Of a stretch of DNA of 64,000 nucleotides, positions 15,998 to 25,264 are shown piece by piece. Below the pieces are notes generated by a model. The model saw nothing but the letters and a program-made list of their open reading frames with translations. It was not told where the DNA came from and searched no databases. Each line of letters opens with the position of its first letter. Positions within the stretch are counted from its first letter, which is position 1. The stretch comes from Solibacillus sp. FSL K6-1523 (GTDB lineage: Bacteria; Bacillota; Bacilli; Bacillales_A; Planococcaceae): positions 918,001 to 982,000 of the forward strand of contig NZ_JBBOSU010000001.1 in the NCBI RefSeq assembly GCF_038005225.1. Direction: 5' to 3'. The position numbers and the translations under genes are program-made.

Positions 15998-17614
15998 ATG
16001 AAACTGGAACAAATCCAATCCCCAGTGAATCCGAAAATAATAACGGATTATTGGTCTGAAAATGCGGATATCCATTCGTTTTTTGAATACAAATACGAGG
16101 AACAATCTTTTGTTGATCGGGCAAATTATTTACAAAATAGTACGTATCGTTCAAAAGAACTTGCGGATATTATTCGAAGCTTTATGGAAAATTGCGGGAT
16201 TCATGAAAAAGCGGAAGAACATCTTCTTGAGCTTGAACAAGGTGCACCTGTAGTCGTAGGTGGTCAGCAGGCGGGACTGTTAACAGGGCCGCTTTATTCC
16301 GTTCATAAAGCGATTTCTGTCATTTTGTTAGCGAAAGAGCAACGTGAAAAGTTAAATAAACCAGTTGTTCCAATGTTTTGGATTGCTGGAGAGGATCATG
16401 ATATTGAGGAGATTAATCATACCTATACAAATGTTGATGCTGAAGTTAAAAAGCGTGGATATAGCGAACGTTCCAAGTTGAAAACGATGGCATCCACGAC
16501 AATGTTAAATTCAGACGCCATCGAGCAATTTGTTAAAACGGTATTTCACGACTTTGGCGAAACAGAATATACGGAGCGATTAGTAGCGACTGTTTTAGCA
16601 CATGCAAAAACGAGTGCTACATTTACTAACTTCTTTACTATGTTAATGAATGATTTGTTTAAAAATCATGGGCTGCTTTTATTAGATGCTACATATGCAC
16701 CGTTCCGACAATATGAGCAACGTTACTTTAAAGCACTTATTGAAAACAATGAGAAAATAGCATTGCAAGTAGTAGAACAAGAAAGAAAATTAGGGCAAGC
16801 GGGTTATGGAGTGCCGATTGGTGCAACTGAAAACAATGCGAATCTCTTTTTTGTAAGAGAAGGTGAACGCTTTTTACTAGAAAGAAAGAATGGGCAATTT
16901 AGTAATACACTTGCACAAGTGAAGCTAACAGAAGAACAGTTGTTACACATGGTTGAAGATTGTCCAGAAATATTAAGTAATAATGTTGTAACACGCCCTT
17001 TAATGCAGGAAATGGCAATCCCGGTTTTAGCGTTTGTTGGTGGTGCTGGTGAATTAGCGTATTGGGCAACGTTGAAACCCGCCTTTACAACATTGCAATT
17101 ACAAATGCCTATTTTTGCTCCTCGTATGAATTTAACGCTTGTAACAAGACAAGTACAACAAATACTTGAGCAACAACAATTGACTGTAACGCAAGTTTTC
17201 GATGGGCAAGCGGAGGAGAAGTTGCAACAATTTATTGCGAGTATCCAAGACCTAGAATCACAACAACTTATCGAGCGCATGAATGACCAGCTTGTGGCGC
17301 AATATGAAGAGTTGTCCAAGTACTTACAAAATGGAAATTATCAGCTTGAAAAGTTGCTTGAAAGAAATAAAGCGTATCATGACCGACAATTTGACTATTT
17401 ACAAACGAAAATTTCAGAGCAAGTATTGCAAAAGCATGATGCAATCATTCATCAATACAAAACATTGCTTGTAGAACTTTTCCCTAATGGAGGGTATCAA
17501 GAACGTGTGTATAATCCGTTCCAATATATGAATGTGTATGGTTTAACGTTTATTGATGATTTGCTTCGATTACCGATGACGATTTCTGATCAACATCAAA
17601 TTATCTCATTTTAA
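15998..17614 (+). CDS. bshC: Bacillithiol biosynthesis cysteine-adding enzyme BshC
   Basis: Catalyses the last step of bacillithiol synthesis, adding Cys to GlcN-malate. 538 aa, the full family length. Recognisable segments: VVVGGQQAGLLTGPLYS (about 85-101), MFWIAGEDHD (about 126-135), GATENNANLFF near 280, a long C-terminal coiled coil (about 425-485), and the ending NPFQYMNVYG. The start ATG 15998 follows GAGGAGAAT. In B. subtilis this gene (yllA) also precedes mraZ. The stop TAA lies in TTAACTCGCTTCAGC, matching the left end of the interspersed repeat. Confidence 0.95.
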   Translation: MKLEQIQSPVNPKIITDYWSENADIHSFFEYKYEEQSFVDRANYLQNSTYRSKELADIIRSFMENCGIHEKAEEHLLELEQGAPVVVGGQQAGLLTGPLYSVHKAISVILLAKEQREKLNKPVVPMFWIAGEDHDIEEINHTYTNVDAEVKKRGYSERSKLKTMASTTMLNSDAIEQFVKTVFHDFGETEYTERLVATVLAHAKTSATFTNFFTMLMNDLFKNHGLLLLDATYAPFRQYEQRYFKALIENNEKIALQVVEQERKLGQAGYGVPIGATENNANLFFVREGERFLLERKNGQFSNTLAQVKLTEEQLLHMVEDCPEILSNNVVTRPLMQEMAIPVLAFVGGAGELAYWATLKPAFTTLQLQMPIFAPRMNLTLVTRQVQQILEQQQLTVTQVFDGQAEEKLQQFIASIQDLESQQLIERMNDQLVAQYEELSKYLQNGNYQLEKLLERNKAYHDRQFDYLQTKISEQVLQKHDAIIHQYKTLLVELFPNGGYQERVYNPFQYMNVYGLTFIDDLLRLPMTISDQHQIISF

Positions 17615-17712
17615 CTCGCTTCAGCAAAAAGTCCTTCGCGGTGAGGAAACTATATATATTCGTATTTAAACATAGGTTCAAAGTTGTTATGAAAAGGTAT
17701 AATGAATGTAAG

Positions 17713-17748
17713 GGAGCTATCTTTTAACAGGGATAGTTCTTTTTTTTT
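17713..17748 (+). terminator. Terminator between bshC and mraZ
   Basis: GGAGCTATC paired with GATAGTTCT (two G-U pairs), followed by nine T. A TATAAT at 17698-17703 just before it has no good -35 and is not called as a promoter. Confidence 0.8.
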
Positions 17749-17828
17749 ACACCTTTTTACACCGAACGTATGTGTGAGAATATGCCTATTTGCGTAATTT
17801 TGGGTATACTGCGCTGTTAGTACCAAAA

Positions 17829-17880
17829 ATGGTGGAGGAAAGTGGGGGGATGTGGTACATTATTTAGTAAAGTGGGGTGA
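17829..17880 (+). promoter_or_regulatory. Candidate MraZ operator repeats upstream of mraZ
   Basis: A series of G-rich direct repeats precedes mraZ: ATGG at 17829, AAAGTGG at 17839, ATGTGG at 17850 and AAAGTGG at 17869. MraZ of other bacteria binds short GTG-containing direct repeats in its own promoter to repress the dcw cluster. The spacing of about 10-11 bases between the first three fits one repeat per helical turn. The last copy overlaps the ribosome-binding site. Confidence 0.5.
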
Positions 17881-17885
17881 GTAGC

Positions 17886-18317
17886 ATGTTCATGGGAGAA
17901 TACCAACATTCTATTGATTCTAAAGGCCGAATGATCGTTCCAGCAAAGTTCCGAGATATTCTTGGAGAATCCTTTGTCATAACGCGAGGACTTGATCAAT
18001 GTATTTTTGGATATCCTATGGAAGAATGGCGAAAACTCGAAGAAAAATTAAAAGATTTACCGATGACTAAAAAAGATGCTCGTGCATTTGCGCGATTCTT
18101 CTTTTCTGGTGCAACAGAGGTTGATATAGACAAGCAAGGTCGAATTAACATTCCATCCACACTCGTACAATTTGCGAATCTTGAAAAAGACTGCGTCATA
18201 TTAGGTGTATCGAGTAAAATAGAAATTTGGGCAAAAGAAGCTTGGAATAAATACTTTGACGAATCGGCTGAGTCCTTTAATGAAATTGCAGAAAATTTAA
18301 TTGGCTTTGATTTTTAA
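17886..18317 (+). CDS. mraZ: Division/cell wall cluster transcriptional repressor MraZ
   Basis: 143-aa DNA-binding protein with two SpoVT/AbrB-like swapped-hairpin repeats ([15 protein letters not shown] near 10-24 and [14 protein letters not shown] near 82-95). It forms a ring oligomer and represses the cluster it heads. I start at ATG 17886, which gives the usual MFMGEYQH and exactly the B. subtilis length, rather than at GTG 17877 inside the ribosome-binding site. Confidence 0.95.
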   Translation: MFMGEYQHSIDSKGRMIVPAKFRDILGESFVITRGLDQCIFGYPMEEWRKLEEKLKDLPMTKKDARAFARFFFSGATEVDIDKQGRINIPSTLVQFANLEKDCVILGVSSKIEIWAKEAWNKYFDESAESFNEIAENLIGFDF

Positions 18318-18349
18318 CTTAAATTAAAGCATAAGAGGAGCTTCAAGTT

Positions 18350-19300
18350 ATGTTCGATCACACAACTGTATTATTGAAAGAAACTGTTGATGGACTGAAC
18401 ATCAATCCTGATGGTATTTATGTGGATTGTACTTTAGGCGGTGCAGGTCATAGTGAATACTTAGTTAAACAGTTATCATCACAAGGTCGATTAATTTGTT
18501 TTGACCAAGACACAACAGCAATTGAAAATGCGAAAGTACGATTAGCCGATTATTTAGACCGTGTTACATTTGTACATGCTAATTTCCGTTATTTAAAAGA
18601 AGAACTATTTAACCTAAACATTCATCAAGTCGATGGCATTTTATATGATTTAGGAGTTTCATCACCACAACTAGATACGCCGGAACGTGGATTTAGCTAT
18701 CACCACGATGCACCACTCGATATGCGAATGGATCAAACAGCAGAACTAACTGCATACCATGTTGTAAATGAATGGGCGTATGAAGATTTAGTCCGTATTT
18801 TCTTCCGTTACGGTGAAGAAAAGTTTTCAAAGCAAGTAGCACGAAAAATTGAACAAGCCCGTGCAATTGCACCGATTGAGACAACTGGACAATTAGTTGA
18901 ACTAATTAAAGATGGTATTCCAGCTCCAGCACGTCGAAAAGGTGGACATCCTGCAAAACGCATTTTCCAAGCAATTCGAATTGCCGTAAATGATGAATTG
19001 GGCGCGGCAGAGGATTCTTTAGTTGATGCGATTGATGTGTTAGCAATTGGTGGTCGAATTAGTGTTATTACGTTCCATTCTTTAGAAGATCGCTTAACGA
19101 AATCATTATTTAAAGAAGGTTCGTCATTGCCGGATTTACCTCCAGGCTTTCCTGTAATACCGGATCATCTAAAGCCTATTCTTAAATTGGTGACAAGAAA
19201 ACCAATTTTACCATCAGAAGAGGAGTTAGAAGCAAATAATCGTTCTCGTTCAGCTAAATTACGTATTGCTGAAAAAATTAACGATAAAGGACGTGGGTAA
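18350..19300 (+). CDS. rsmH: 16S rRNA (cytosine(1402)-N4)-methyltransferase RsmH
   Basis: SAM-dependent enzyme that methylates N4 of C1402 in the ribosomal P site. 316 aa. Motifs: [15 protein letters not shown] (about 25-39), [15 protein letters not shown] (about 98-112), [16 protein letters not shown] and [10 protein letters not shown] near 245. It follows mraZ by 32 bases with AGAGGAG before the ATG. Confidence 0.97.
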   Translation: MFDHTTVLLKETVDGLNINPDGIYVDCTLGGAGHSEYLVKQLSSQGRLICFDQDTTAIENAKVRLADYLDRVTFVHANFRYLKEELFNLNIHQVDGILYDLGVSSPQLDTPERGFSYHHDAPLDMRMDQTAELTAYHVVNEWAYEDLVRIFFRYGEEKFSKQVARKIEQARAIAPIETTGQLVELIKDGIPAPARRKGGHPAKRIFQAIRIAVNDELGAAEDSLVDAIDVLAIGGRISVITFHSLEDRLTKSLFKEGSSLPDLPPGFPVIPDHLKPILKLVTRKPILPSEEELEANNRSRSAKLRIAEKINDKGRG

Positions 19301-19303
19301 AAT

Positions 19304-19675
19304 ATGGCACTACGAGCAAGACAACCATATATACAGCAGCCAGAGCTACCTGAAAAGCATCAGCGGCAACAACCAGTCCAACCGAAAAAACGTAAGCCAG
19401 ATTGGTTTTCGAAACGGGAAAAGTTTTTATTTGTAATTTTTGCAGTAGTCGTAGCAACGTTTGCAGTATCTATACTACATACACAAGGGGAAATCCAAAC
19501 AGTCAGTATAGAAATTCAAAAAATTGAAAAAGAAATTACTGAAATAAATAATGATAACGTAGATTTAAAAGTACGTGTGAGTGAATTATCTACTCATGAA
19601 CGTATTTGGGAAAAAGCGAAAGAACTCGGATTAACATTAAATGAAAAAAATGTGAAGGTAGTGCCGGGAGAATGA
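19304..19675 (+). CDS. ftsL: Cell division protein FtsL
   Basis: 123-aa bitopic membrane protein of the divisome: a basic cytoplasmic N-terminus rich in Gln/Pro/Lys, one transmembrane segment (about 42-62) and an extracellular coiled coil (about 65-115). It forms a complex with DivIC and DivIB that regulates FtsW and PBP2B. The stop overlaps the pbpB start by four bases (ATGA). Confidence 0.9.
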   Translation: MALRARQPYIQQPELPEKHQRQQPVQPKKRKPDWFSKREKFLFVIFAVVVATFAVSILHTQGEIQTVSIEIQKIEKEITEINNDNVDLKVRVSELSTHERIWEKAKELGLTLNEKNVKVVPGE

Positions 19676-21894
19676 AAAAGAGAAAATTTCGTTACCAATT
19701 TGGAGCCTTTCTAATGTTGTTAATTTATGGAGGGCTCTTTTTATTATTATTTTGGCGTTTTGCATCAATTCAAGCGACGGGTGTTGTAAAGGGACATGAG
19801 TTAGAAGCGGAAGCATTGTTACAATATCAACGCAATTTCGTGTTGTCAGCAGACCGAGGAAGAATATTGGACCGCAACGAAAATGTCATTGCTGAAGATA
19901 CGTTAAGTTATCGACTTGTCGCAGTTATTAAAGAAACAGAAAACTCGAAAAAACCAATGCATGTTGTTGATATAGCAAAAACAGCAAAAGCATTAGCAGA
20001 ATATATCCCAATAGCTGAAGATGAAATTTATAAAAGGTTAACTGAGGGAAAAGAGAAAAATAAATATCAAATCGAGTTTGGAACGGCTGGTCGAGGGATT
20101 AGTCATGAAACGAAAACTCAAATTGAAAAACTTGAATTACCTGGGATTTTGTTTTTTAGTGATAAGAAGCGCTATTATCCGAATGGTGCATTTGCATCAC
20201 ATTTAATTGGTTTTGCTTTGCGTGAAACGGATATCGATGGCAATTCTGAAGTGGTCGGAAAAATGGGCTTAGAACTGAATTATGACGAACAATTAACGGG
20301 GACAGACGGTAGCTTACAGTATCAAAAAGATAAGGGGAACTACCTATTACCGAGCAGCGACAAGGTTGTACAAGAAGCACAAGATGGCAATGATATTTAT
20401 TTAACATTGGATAAAACGATTCAAAGCTTTTTAGATGATGCGATGTCACGTGTCAATGAGCAATACAATCCGCAATCAATGATCGGTGTTGTCGCTAATC
20501 CAAAAACAGGTGAAATTTTAGCGATGTCGCAGCGCCCAACATTTGACCCTGATACGCGAATTGGTTTGGAGACGAACTGGTTAAATGATGTCGTTGAAAA
20601 TACGATTGAGCCGGGTTCTACATTTAAAGCGTTTACAGTTGCGGCCGCGGTTGATTCAGGCAATTGGCATCCGAATGCAACATATCAATCAGGTACGTAT
20701 AAAGTGTACACGAATACGATTAATGACCATAATGGTGGTAGAGGTTGGGGGCCGATTACTTATTTGCAAGGTCTTCAACGCTCATCTAATACAGCGATGG
20801 CAAACCAGTTGGATATTATGGGCTGGGAAACATATGAAAAGTATTTGGATGCTTTCGGATTTGGTCAAAAAACAGGTATTGATTTACCTGGTGAGGCAAG
20901 TGGGGTCATTAATTCACGTTATCCATTAGAAAAGTATACGACGACATTTGGTCAAGGTTCGACCGTTACTCCGATTCAATTAATTCAAGGGTTAACAGCC
21001 ATTGCAAATGATGGGAAAATGATGCAACCGTATGTTATTGATAAAATTGTCAATCCGAATACAGGTGAAATAGTGTTGCAGTCAAAGCCAAAAGAAAAAG
21101 GTCAGCCAATTAAATCAGAAACGGCCAAAACCGTGCGTGAGGTGCTTGCTTCAACTGTATATGGTGAAGCGGGAAATGCAAAACGCTTCCAGCTTGAAGG
21201 CTACGAGGTTGCTGGAAAAACAGGTACTGCCCAAATGCCAAAAGCAAATGGTCGACCTGGTTATGACTGGGGACCAAATGAATTCCTTTATTCATTTTTA
21301 GGCATGGTCCCTGCAGACGACCCACAATTAATCGCGTATATTGCAGTAGCTAAACCGAAGCTAGCTATAGGAGAACAAGGCTCAGAGCCAGTTTCACAAG
21401 TATTTAACTCGGTTGCTTTAAACAGTTTGAAATACCTAAATATTAATCCGTCCGATATTGCGGAAGTTCAAACTAAAAATTTACCAGACTTTGAAGGAAA
21501 GCATACGGATCAAGTAGTAGCGGGATTAGAGGGAGACGGCTTGAAACCAATTATTATTGGAGAAGGCGGGCAAATTGTTGAACAATACCCGAAAGCAAAT
21601 ACGGTGTTGACGAAAGATAGTATTATTTTCTTGAAAACGGATGGGGTTATCACACTTCCATCCTTTGAAAATTGGTCATTACGAAATGTGCTTGTGTATA
21701 AAACATTATCGAAGTTGCCAATCGAAATCGTTGGAGAAGGTTATGTTGAAAGTCAAAGTGCTTCTCGTGGGACGATTGTTATCGATAATTCACCAATCGT
21801 CGTGAAATTAAAAACGCCTCAAGAGCAATATTCGACACCACCACCAGAAGAAATATTAGAAGATGGTGAAATAGAAATTTTACCGCAAGATTAA
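19672..21894 (+). CDS. pbpB: Penicillin-binding protein 2B (division transpeptidase)
   Basis: Class B PBP that cross-links septal peptidoglycan with FtsW. 740 aa: transmembrane anchor (about 9-30), dimerisation domain beginning near ADRGRILDRN (60-69), transpeptidase domain with active-site S316 in STFK, SSN at 371-373 and KTG at 516-518, then PASTA repeats from about 600 to 725. The C-terminal tail is acidic. The ftsL-pbpB overlap indicates coupled translation. Its TAA lies in TTAACTTGTTTTAG, resembling the left end of the interspersed repeat. Confidence 0.96.
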   Translation: MKKRKFRYQFGAFLMLLIYGGLFLLLFWRFASIQATGVVKGHELEAEALLQYQRNFVLSADRGRILDRNENVIAEDTLSYRLVAVIKETENSKKPMHVVDIAKTAKALAEYIPIAEDEIYKRLTEGKEKNKYQIEFGTAGRGISHETKTQIEKLELPGILFFSDKKRYYPNGAFASHLIGFALRETDIDGNSEVVGKMGLELNYDEQLTGTDGSLQYQKDKGNYLLPSSDKVVQEAQDGNDIYLTLDKTIQSFLDDAMSRVNEQYNPQSMIGVVANPKTGEILAMSQRPTFDPDTRIGLETNWLNDVVENTIEPGSTFKAFTVAAAVDSGNWHPNATYQSGTYKVYTNTINDHNGGRGWGPITYLQGLQRSSNTAMANQLDIMGWETYEKYLDAFGFGQKTGIDLPGEASGVINSRYPLEKYTTTFGQGSTVTPIQLIQGLTAIANDGKMMQPYVIDKIVNPNTGEIVLQSKPKEKGQPIKSETAKTVREVLASTVYGEAGNAKRFQLEGYEVAGKTGTAQMPKANGRPGYDWGPNEFLYSFLGMVPADDPQLIAYIAVAKPKLAIGEQGSEPVSQVFNSVALNSLKYLNINPSDIAEVQTKNLPDFEGKHTDQVVAGLEGDGLKPIIIGEGGQIVEQYPKANTVLTKDSIIFLKTDGVITLPSFENWSLRNVLVYKTLSKLPIEIVGEGYVESQSASRGTIVIDNSPIVVKLKTPQEQYSTPPPEEILEDGEIEILPQD

Positions 21895-21979
21895 CTTGTT
21901 TTAGAAGCCCTTACTTTTAGTGAGAATCTGAATAGAAAGTTACTTCAATACATACTTTGTGTTAAGCGAGGTGTCAATA

Positions 21980-23896
21980 TTGAAGTGGGTATCCAAAAAT
22001 TCAAAAAAACGATTAACATGGATCGCCATCGCATTTGTACTATACGGCGTGGCGATTTTTGTTAAGTTGGTCTATGTCCAACTAGTTCAATATAACGAAC
22101 TATCGACAATCGCAAAGCAAAGTTGGGATCGGGAAATACCGTTTAATTCAGAGCGTGGAAAAATTGTAGATCGTAATGGAGAGATTATTGTTTCAAATGA
22201 GCTTGCTCCGACCTTATATTTTATGCCTTCACAAAACAAAGAAAAAGAACAAGTTGCCGATGCAATTGCCGAAGTACTGAATAAAGACAGAGCAGCGATA
22301 TTAAAAAGGTTAGAGCAAAGAGTTTCAATTGTAAAACTTGCGCCAGAGGGTAAAAATATTACGTACGAGCAAGCAGTCGAGATCCAACAAAAGCAAATTC
22401 CTGGTTTATACACAGGTGTTGACTATGTAAGGCATTATCCAAACGGTAATTTACTTGCCAGGTTACTCGGTTTTACAGGTGTTGATAATCAAGGACTTGC
22501 TGGAATCGAATATGAGTATGATAAGTTACTTACTGGTTCAGATGCTGCTGTTCGACTATTCACAGATGCGAAAGGAATTGCGCTTGATAATGCAAATGAT
22601 GAATGGAAAGAAGGCAAGGACGGCGCAACACTGCAATTGACGATAAATTTAGAAATACAGAAAAATGTCGAACGTGCATTGTCCGAGGCGATGATACAAA
22701 ATGATGCCGATCAAGCTTTGGCTATTGCGATGAATCCGAAAACAGGTGAAATATTGGCACTTGCTTCGTATCCGACGTATGATCCAGCAAATTTTGCAGA
22801 AGTGGACTCTTCTATTTATAATCGTAATTTACCTGTGTTTATGTCTTATGAGCCTGGTTCGACATTTAAAATTATTACATTAGCCGCGGCTGTTGAAGAA
22901 GGCCTTGTCGATTTAGAGAAAGATCAATTTTATGATCCCGGTTATACAATGGTAGAAGGGGCAAGACTTCGCTGTTGGAATAGAAGTGGGCACAAAGATC
23001 AAACATTTTTAGAAGTTGTACAAAATTCATGCAACCCAGGTTTTGTTGAACTAGGTCAACGAGTAGGATCGGAAAAATTATTAGACTATATCCATCGTTT
23101 TGGATTTGGCAAAAAAACAGGTTCGAATATAGCTGGGGAAGCTTCAGGTATTTTATTTACGAAGGATAACTTTGGTCCAGTAGAGCATGCAACAACATCT
23201 TTTGGGCAAGGTATATCTGTCACACCCATTCAACAAATGCAAGCTGTCGCAGCCGTTATTAACGGAGGAACATTATACCAACCTTATGTCATCTCAAAAG
23301 TAGTTGATCCAAGCACGAACGAAGCCTTAATTCAAAATGAACCGATTGTAAAGGATCAAGTCGTCAGTGAAAAGACATCAAGCATCGTTCGAAATGCATT
23401 GGAGACGGTTGTTGCAAATGGCTCTGGACGACAAGCTTACCGCGATGGATTAAGAATCGGAGGCAAAACGGGAACCGCTCAAAAAGTAGAAAATAGCCGC
23501 TATAAAGATGGAGATTATATCGTATCCTTTATCGGCTTTGCGCCAGCGAATGATCCTGAAATTCTTGTCTATGTGGCAATCGATCATCCGAAAAGTTCGC
23601 TAGTATTTGGAAGTGTAATTGCAGCGCCAGTTGTTGGGCAAATTATTGAAGATGCAGCGCCGATATTAAATATTGAAAAGCAACAAGAACAGCTTGAAAA
23701 GGACTATCGATGGGGCGATCAGCTGACGACGCGCGTGACAAACTTTGTCGGACAATCACCTAAAGAAATTATTTCCTATATGTATCCATATAAAATCGAG
23801 TGGCACGGTGCGGGAAGTAAAATCGTAGAGCAATTACCAGTCGCCGATAGCTTAATGCATGAAGATGATGTACTCCATTTATATTTGGATGATTAA
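21980..23896 (+). CDS. spoVD: Sporulation-specific penicillin-binding protein SpoVD
   Basis: Class B PBP that with SpoVE-type SEDS proteins makes spore cortex peptidoglycan; relatives are made under sigma-E. 638 aa: anchor (about 13-33), N-terminal domain with ERGKIVDRNG, transpeptidase with S294 in STFK, SCN at 350-352, KTG at 496-498, and one PASTA domain in the last 60 residues. The start is TTG 21980, about six bases after GCGAGGTG; the GTG at 21959 would place that site inside the gene. The 85-base gap after pbpB could hold its own promoter. In B. subtilis murE follows; here there is only repeat-derived spacer. Confidence 0.92.
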   Translation: MKWVSKNSKKRLTWIAIAFVLYGVAIFVKLVYVQLVQYNELSTIAKQSWDREIPFNSERGKIVDRNGEIIVSNELAPTLYFMPSQNKEKEQVADAIAEVLNKDRAAILKRLEQRVSIVKLAPEGKNITYEQAVEIQQKQIPGLYTGVDYVRHYPNGNLLARLLGFTGVDNQGLAGIEYEYDKLLTGSDAAVRLFTDAKGIALDNANDEWKEGKDGATLQLTINLEIQKNVERALSEAMIQNDADQALAIAMNPKTGEILALASYPTYDPANFAEVDSSIYNRNLPVFMSYEPGSTFKIITLAAAVEEGLVDLEKDQFYDPGYTMVEGARLRCWNRSGHKDQTFLEVVQNSCNPGFVELGQRVGSEKLLDYIHRFGFGKKTGSNIAGEASGILFTKDNFGPVEHATTSFGQGISVTPIQQMQAVAAVINGGTLYQPYVISKVVDPSTNEALIQNEPIVKDQVVSEKTSSIVRNALETVVANGSGRQAYRDGLRIGGKTGTAQKVENSRYKDGDYIVSFIGFAPANDPEILVYVAIDHPKSSLVFGSVIAAPVVGQIIEDAAPILNIEKQQEQLEKDYRWGDQLTTRVTNFVGQSPKEIISYMYPYKIEWHGAGSKIVEQLPVADSLMHEDDVLHLYLDD

Positions 23897-23990
23897 CTTG
23901 ATTCAGCTGGGTAAACCCCAGCTGAATTTGGGGAACAAAGGCTAAACCCGTCACGTCCTGTAACAACGCCTTTGTGATCAACATCCTATT
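23893..23990. repeat. Interspersed repeat, left-end module with internal hairpins (spoVD-mraY gap, part 1)
   Basis: Begins TTAACTTGATTCAGC at the spoVD stop codon. An 11-bp hairpin ATTCAGCTGGG/CCCAGCTGAAT (23901-23927) is followed by an 8-bp stem ACAAAGGC/GCCTTTGT (23935-23975) that encloses GTCACGTCCTGTAAC, a module repeated in diverged form in the next copy. Confidence 0.75.
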
Positions 23991-23995
23991 GACCT

Positions 23996-24142
23996 AAGCC
24001 CCAGCGGATGTCACAGATTTTAAGGGGAGAAGGAAGCTAGCCTAAAAACGTCACATCGTGTGACAACGGCTGGCTGACCCACGTCCTGTGGCCCCGAACT
24101 CGAAAAAAATCTGGACGCAATTACGCCAAGGCGTAATTGATT
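23996..24142. repeat. Interspersed modular hairpin repeat, copy C (spoVD-mraY gap, part 2)
   Basis: Has the core CAGCGGATGTCACAGATTTT, then AGCC...GGCT (24038-24071) enclosing GTCACA/TGTGAC (24050-24064), a CCAC/GTGG hairpin (24079-24091), CTCGAAAAAAATCTGGACGC, and the right-end hairpin CAATTACGCC/GGCGTAATTG, ending ATT. It takes the place where murE lies in B. subtilis. Confidence 0.8.
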
Positions 24143-24187
24143 CTCCAATTTGACCTATTAAAGTTATACTAAAACAACTATTATAGT

Positions 24188-24260
24188 GAAGGGTATTTCC
24201 CCTTCGTCCAGTGGGTGTTCCAACACGCACTGGACACAATTACGCCGAGGTGCAATTGAT
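24188..24260. repeat. Interspersed repeat, right-end module with private hairpins (spoVD-mraY gap, part 3)
   Basis: Hairpin GAAGGG/CCCTTC (24188-24205), hairpin GTCCAGTG/CACTGGAC (24206-24235), then the right end CAATTACGCC/GGTGCAATTG followed by AT. It ends 30 bases before mraY. No T-run follows these hairpins, so none looks like a standard terminator on the plus strand. Confidence 0.65.
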
Positions 24261-24289
24261 ACAGATAGAAGATTTAAAGGAGATTTTTT

Positions 24290-25264
24290 ATGACATTACC
24301 AATAACATTGACTATTCTAGCTTCCTCATTCTTGTTGACGGTCATTTTGGCCCCACTAGGAATTCCACTGCTACGCAGGCTGAAGTTTGGTCAGAGTATA
24401 CGTGAGGAAGGCCCGCAATCTCACATGAAAAAAGCGGGTACACCTACAATGGGTGGTCTCATTTTTTTACTGGCCATTATTGTTGCAACAGCGGTTGTAG
24501 CCACTCTATTTGATTTATTTACAACACAGACAGTCGTACTATTACTTGTTTTAGTTGGATTTGGTGTGATTGGATTTTTAGACGATGGCCTAAAAGTAAT
24601 TTTCAAACGAAATTTAGGATTAACGTCACTTCAAAAACTAATCGGGCAAATTGCGATTGCAGTAGCCGCATTTTTACTATTACGATTAGGTGCATTTGAT
24701 ACTTCGATCGCATTGCCTTATACAGATATTTCGATTGATTTAGGTATTTTCTATGTAGCCTTTTTAATTTTTTGGTTAGTAGGATTCTCGAATGCAATCA
24801 ATTTAACAGATGGGGTTGATGGTTTAGTATCGGGTACCGCATCGATTGCTTTTGCTGCATTTGGTGTCATCGCATTATTTAATGAACAAGCCGATATCGC
24901 ATTATTTGCCTTTGCGGTAACTGGGGCATTACTAGGCTTTTTAATTTTCAATGCAAACCCTGCAAAAGTATTTATGGGGGATACGGGTTCGTTAGCACTT
25001 GGTGGTGCACTTGCCATGATTTCAGTGTTAGTGAAGCAAGAGTTATTATTGCTTTTAATTGGTTTAGTTTTCGTTATTGAAACACTATCCGTTATTTTGC
25101 AAGTAGGGAGCTTTAAACTTCGAAAAAAACGTATTTTCAAAATGAGTCCAATTCATCACCATTTTGAGTTATCAGGATGGTCTGAATGGAAAGTAGTCAT
25201 TGTGTTTTGGTCAACAGGATTAGTCGTAGCATTAATAGCAGTATTGGCGGAGGCGTTATTATGA
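24290..25264 (+). CDS. mraY: Phospho-N-acetylmuramoyl-pentapeptide transferase MraY
   Basis: Transfers phospho-MurNAc-pentapeptide to undecaprenyl phosphate, making lipid I. 324 aa with about ten transmembrane segments. Motifs: KKAGTPTMGG (about 45-54), FLDDGLK near 96, NAINLTDGVDGL near 167 and the GDTGSLALGG loop near 229; SPIHHHFEL near 286 carries the conserved His cluster. It overlaps murD by four bases (ATGA). Confidence 0.97.
   Translation: MTLPITLTILASSFLLTVILAPLGIPLLRRLKFGQSIREEGPQSHMKKAGTPTMGGLIFLLAIIVATAVVATLFDLFTTQTVVLLLVLVGFGVIGFLDDGLKVIFKRNLGLTSLQKLIGQIAIAVAAFLLLRLGAFDTSIALPYTDISIDLGIFYVAFLIFWLVGFSNAINLTDGVDGLVSGTASIAFAAFGVIALFNEQADIALFAFAVTGALLGFLIFNANPAKVFMGDTGSLALGGALAMISVLVKQELLLLLIGLVFVIETLSVILQVGSFKLRKKRIFKMSPIHHHFELSGWSEWKVVIVFWSTGLVVALIAVLAEALL

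Noticed and set aside
17698-17748. TATAAT followed at once by a terminator, as a tiny attenuated transcript
   Set aside because: No -35 element at a suitable distance and no conserved RNA structure beyond the terminator stem.
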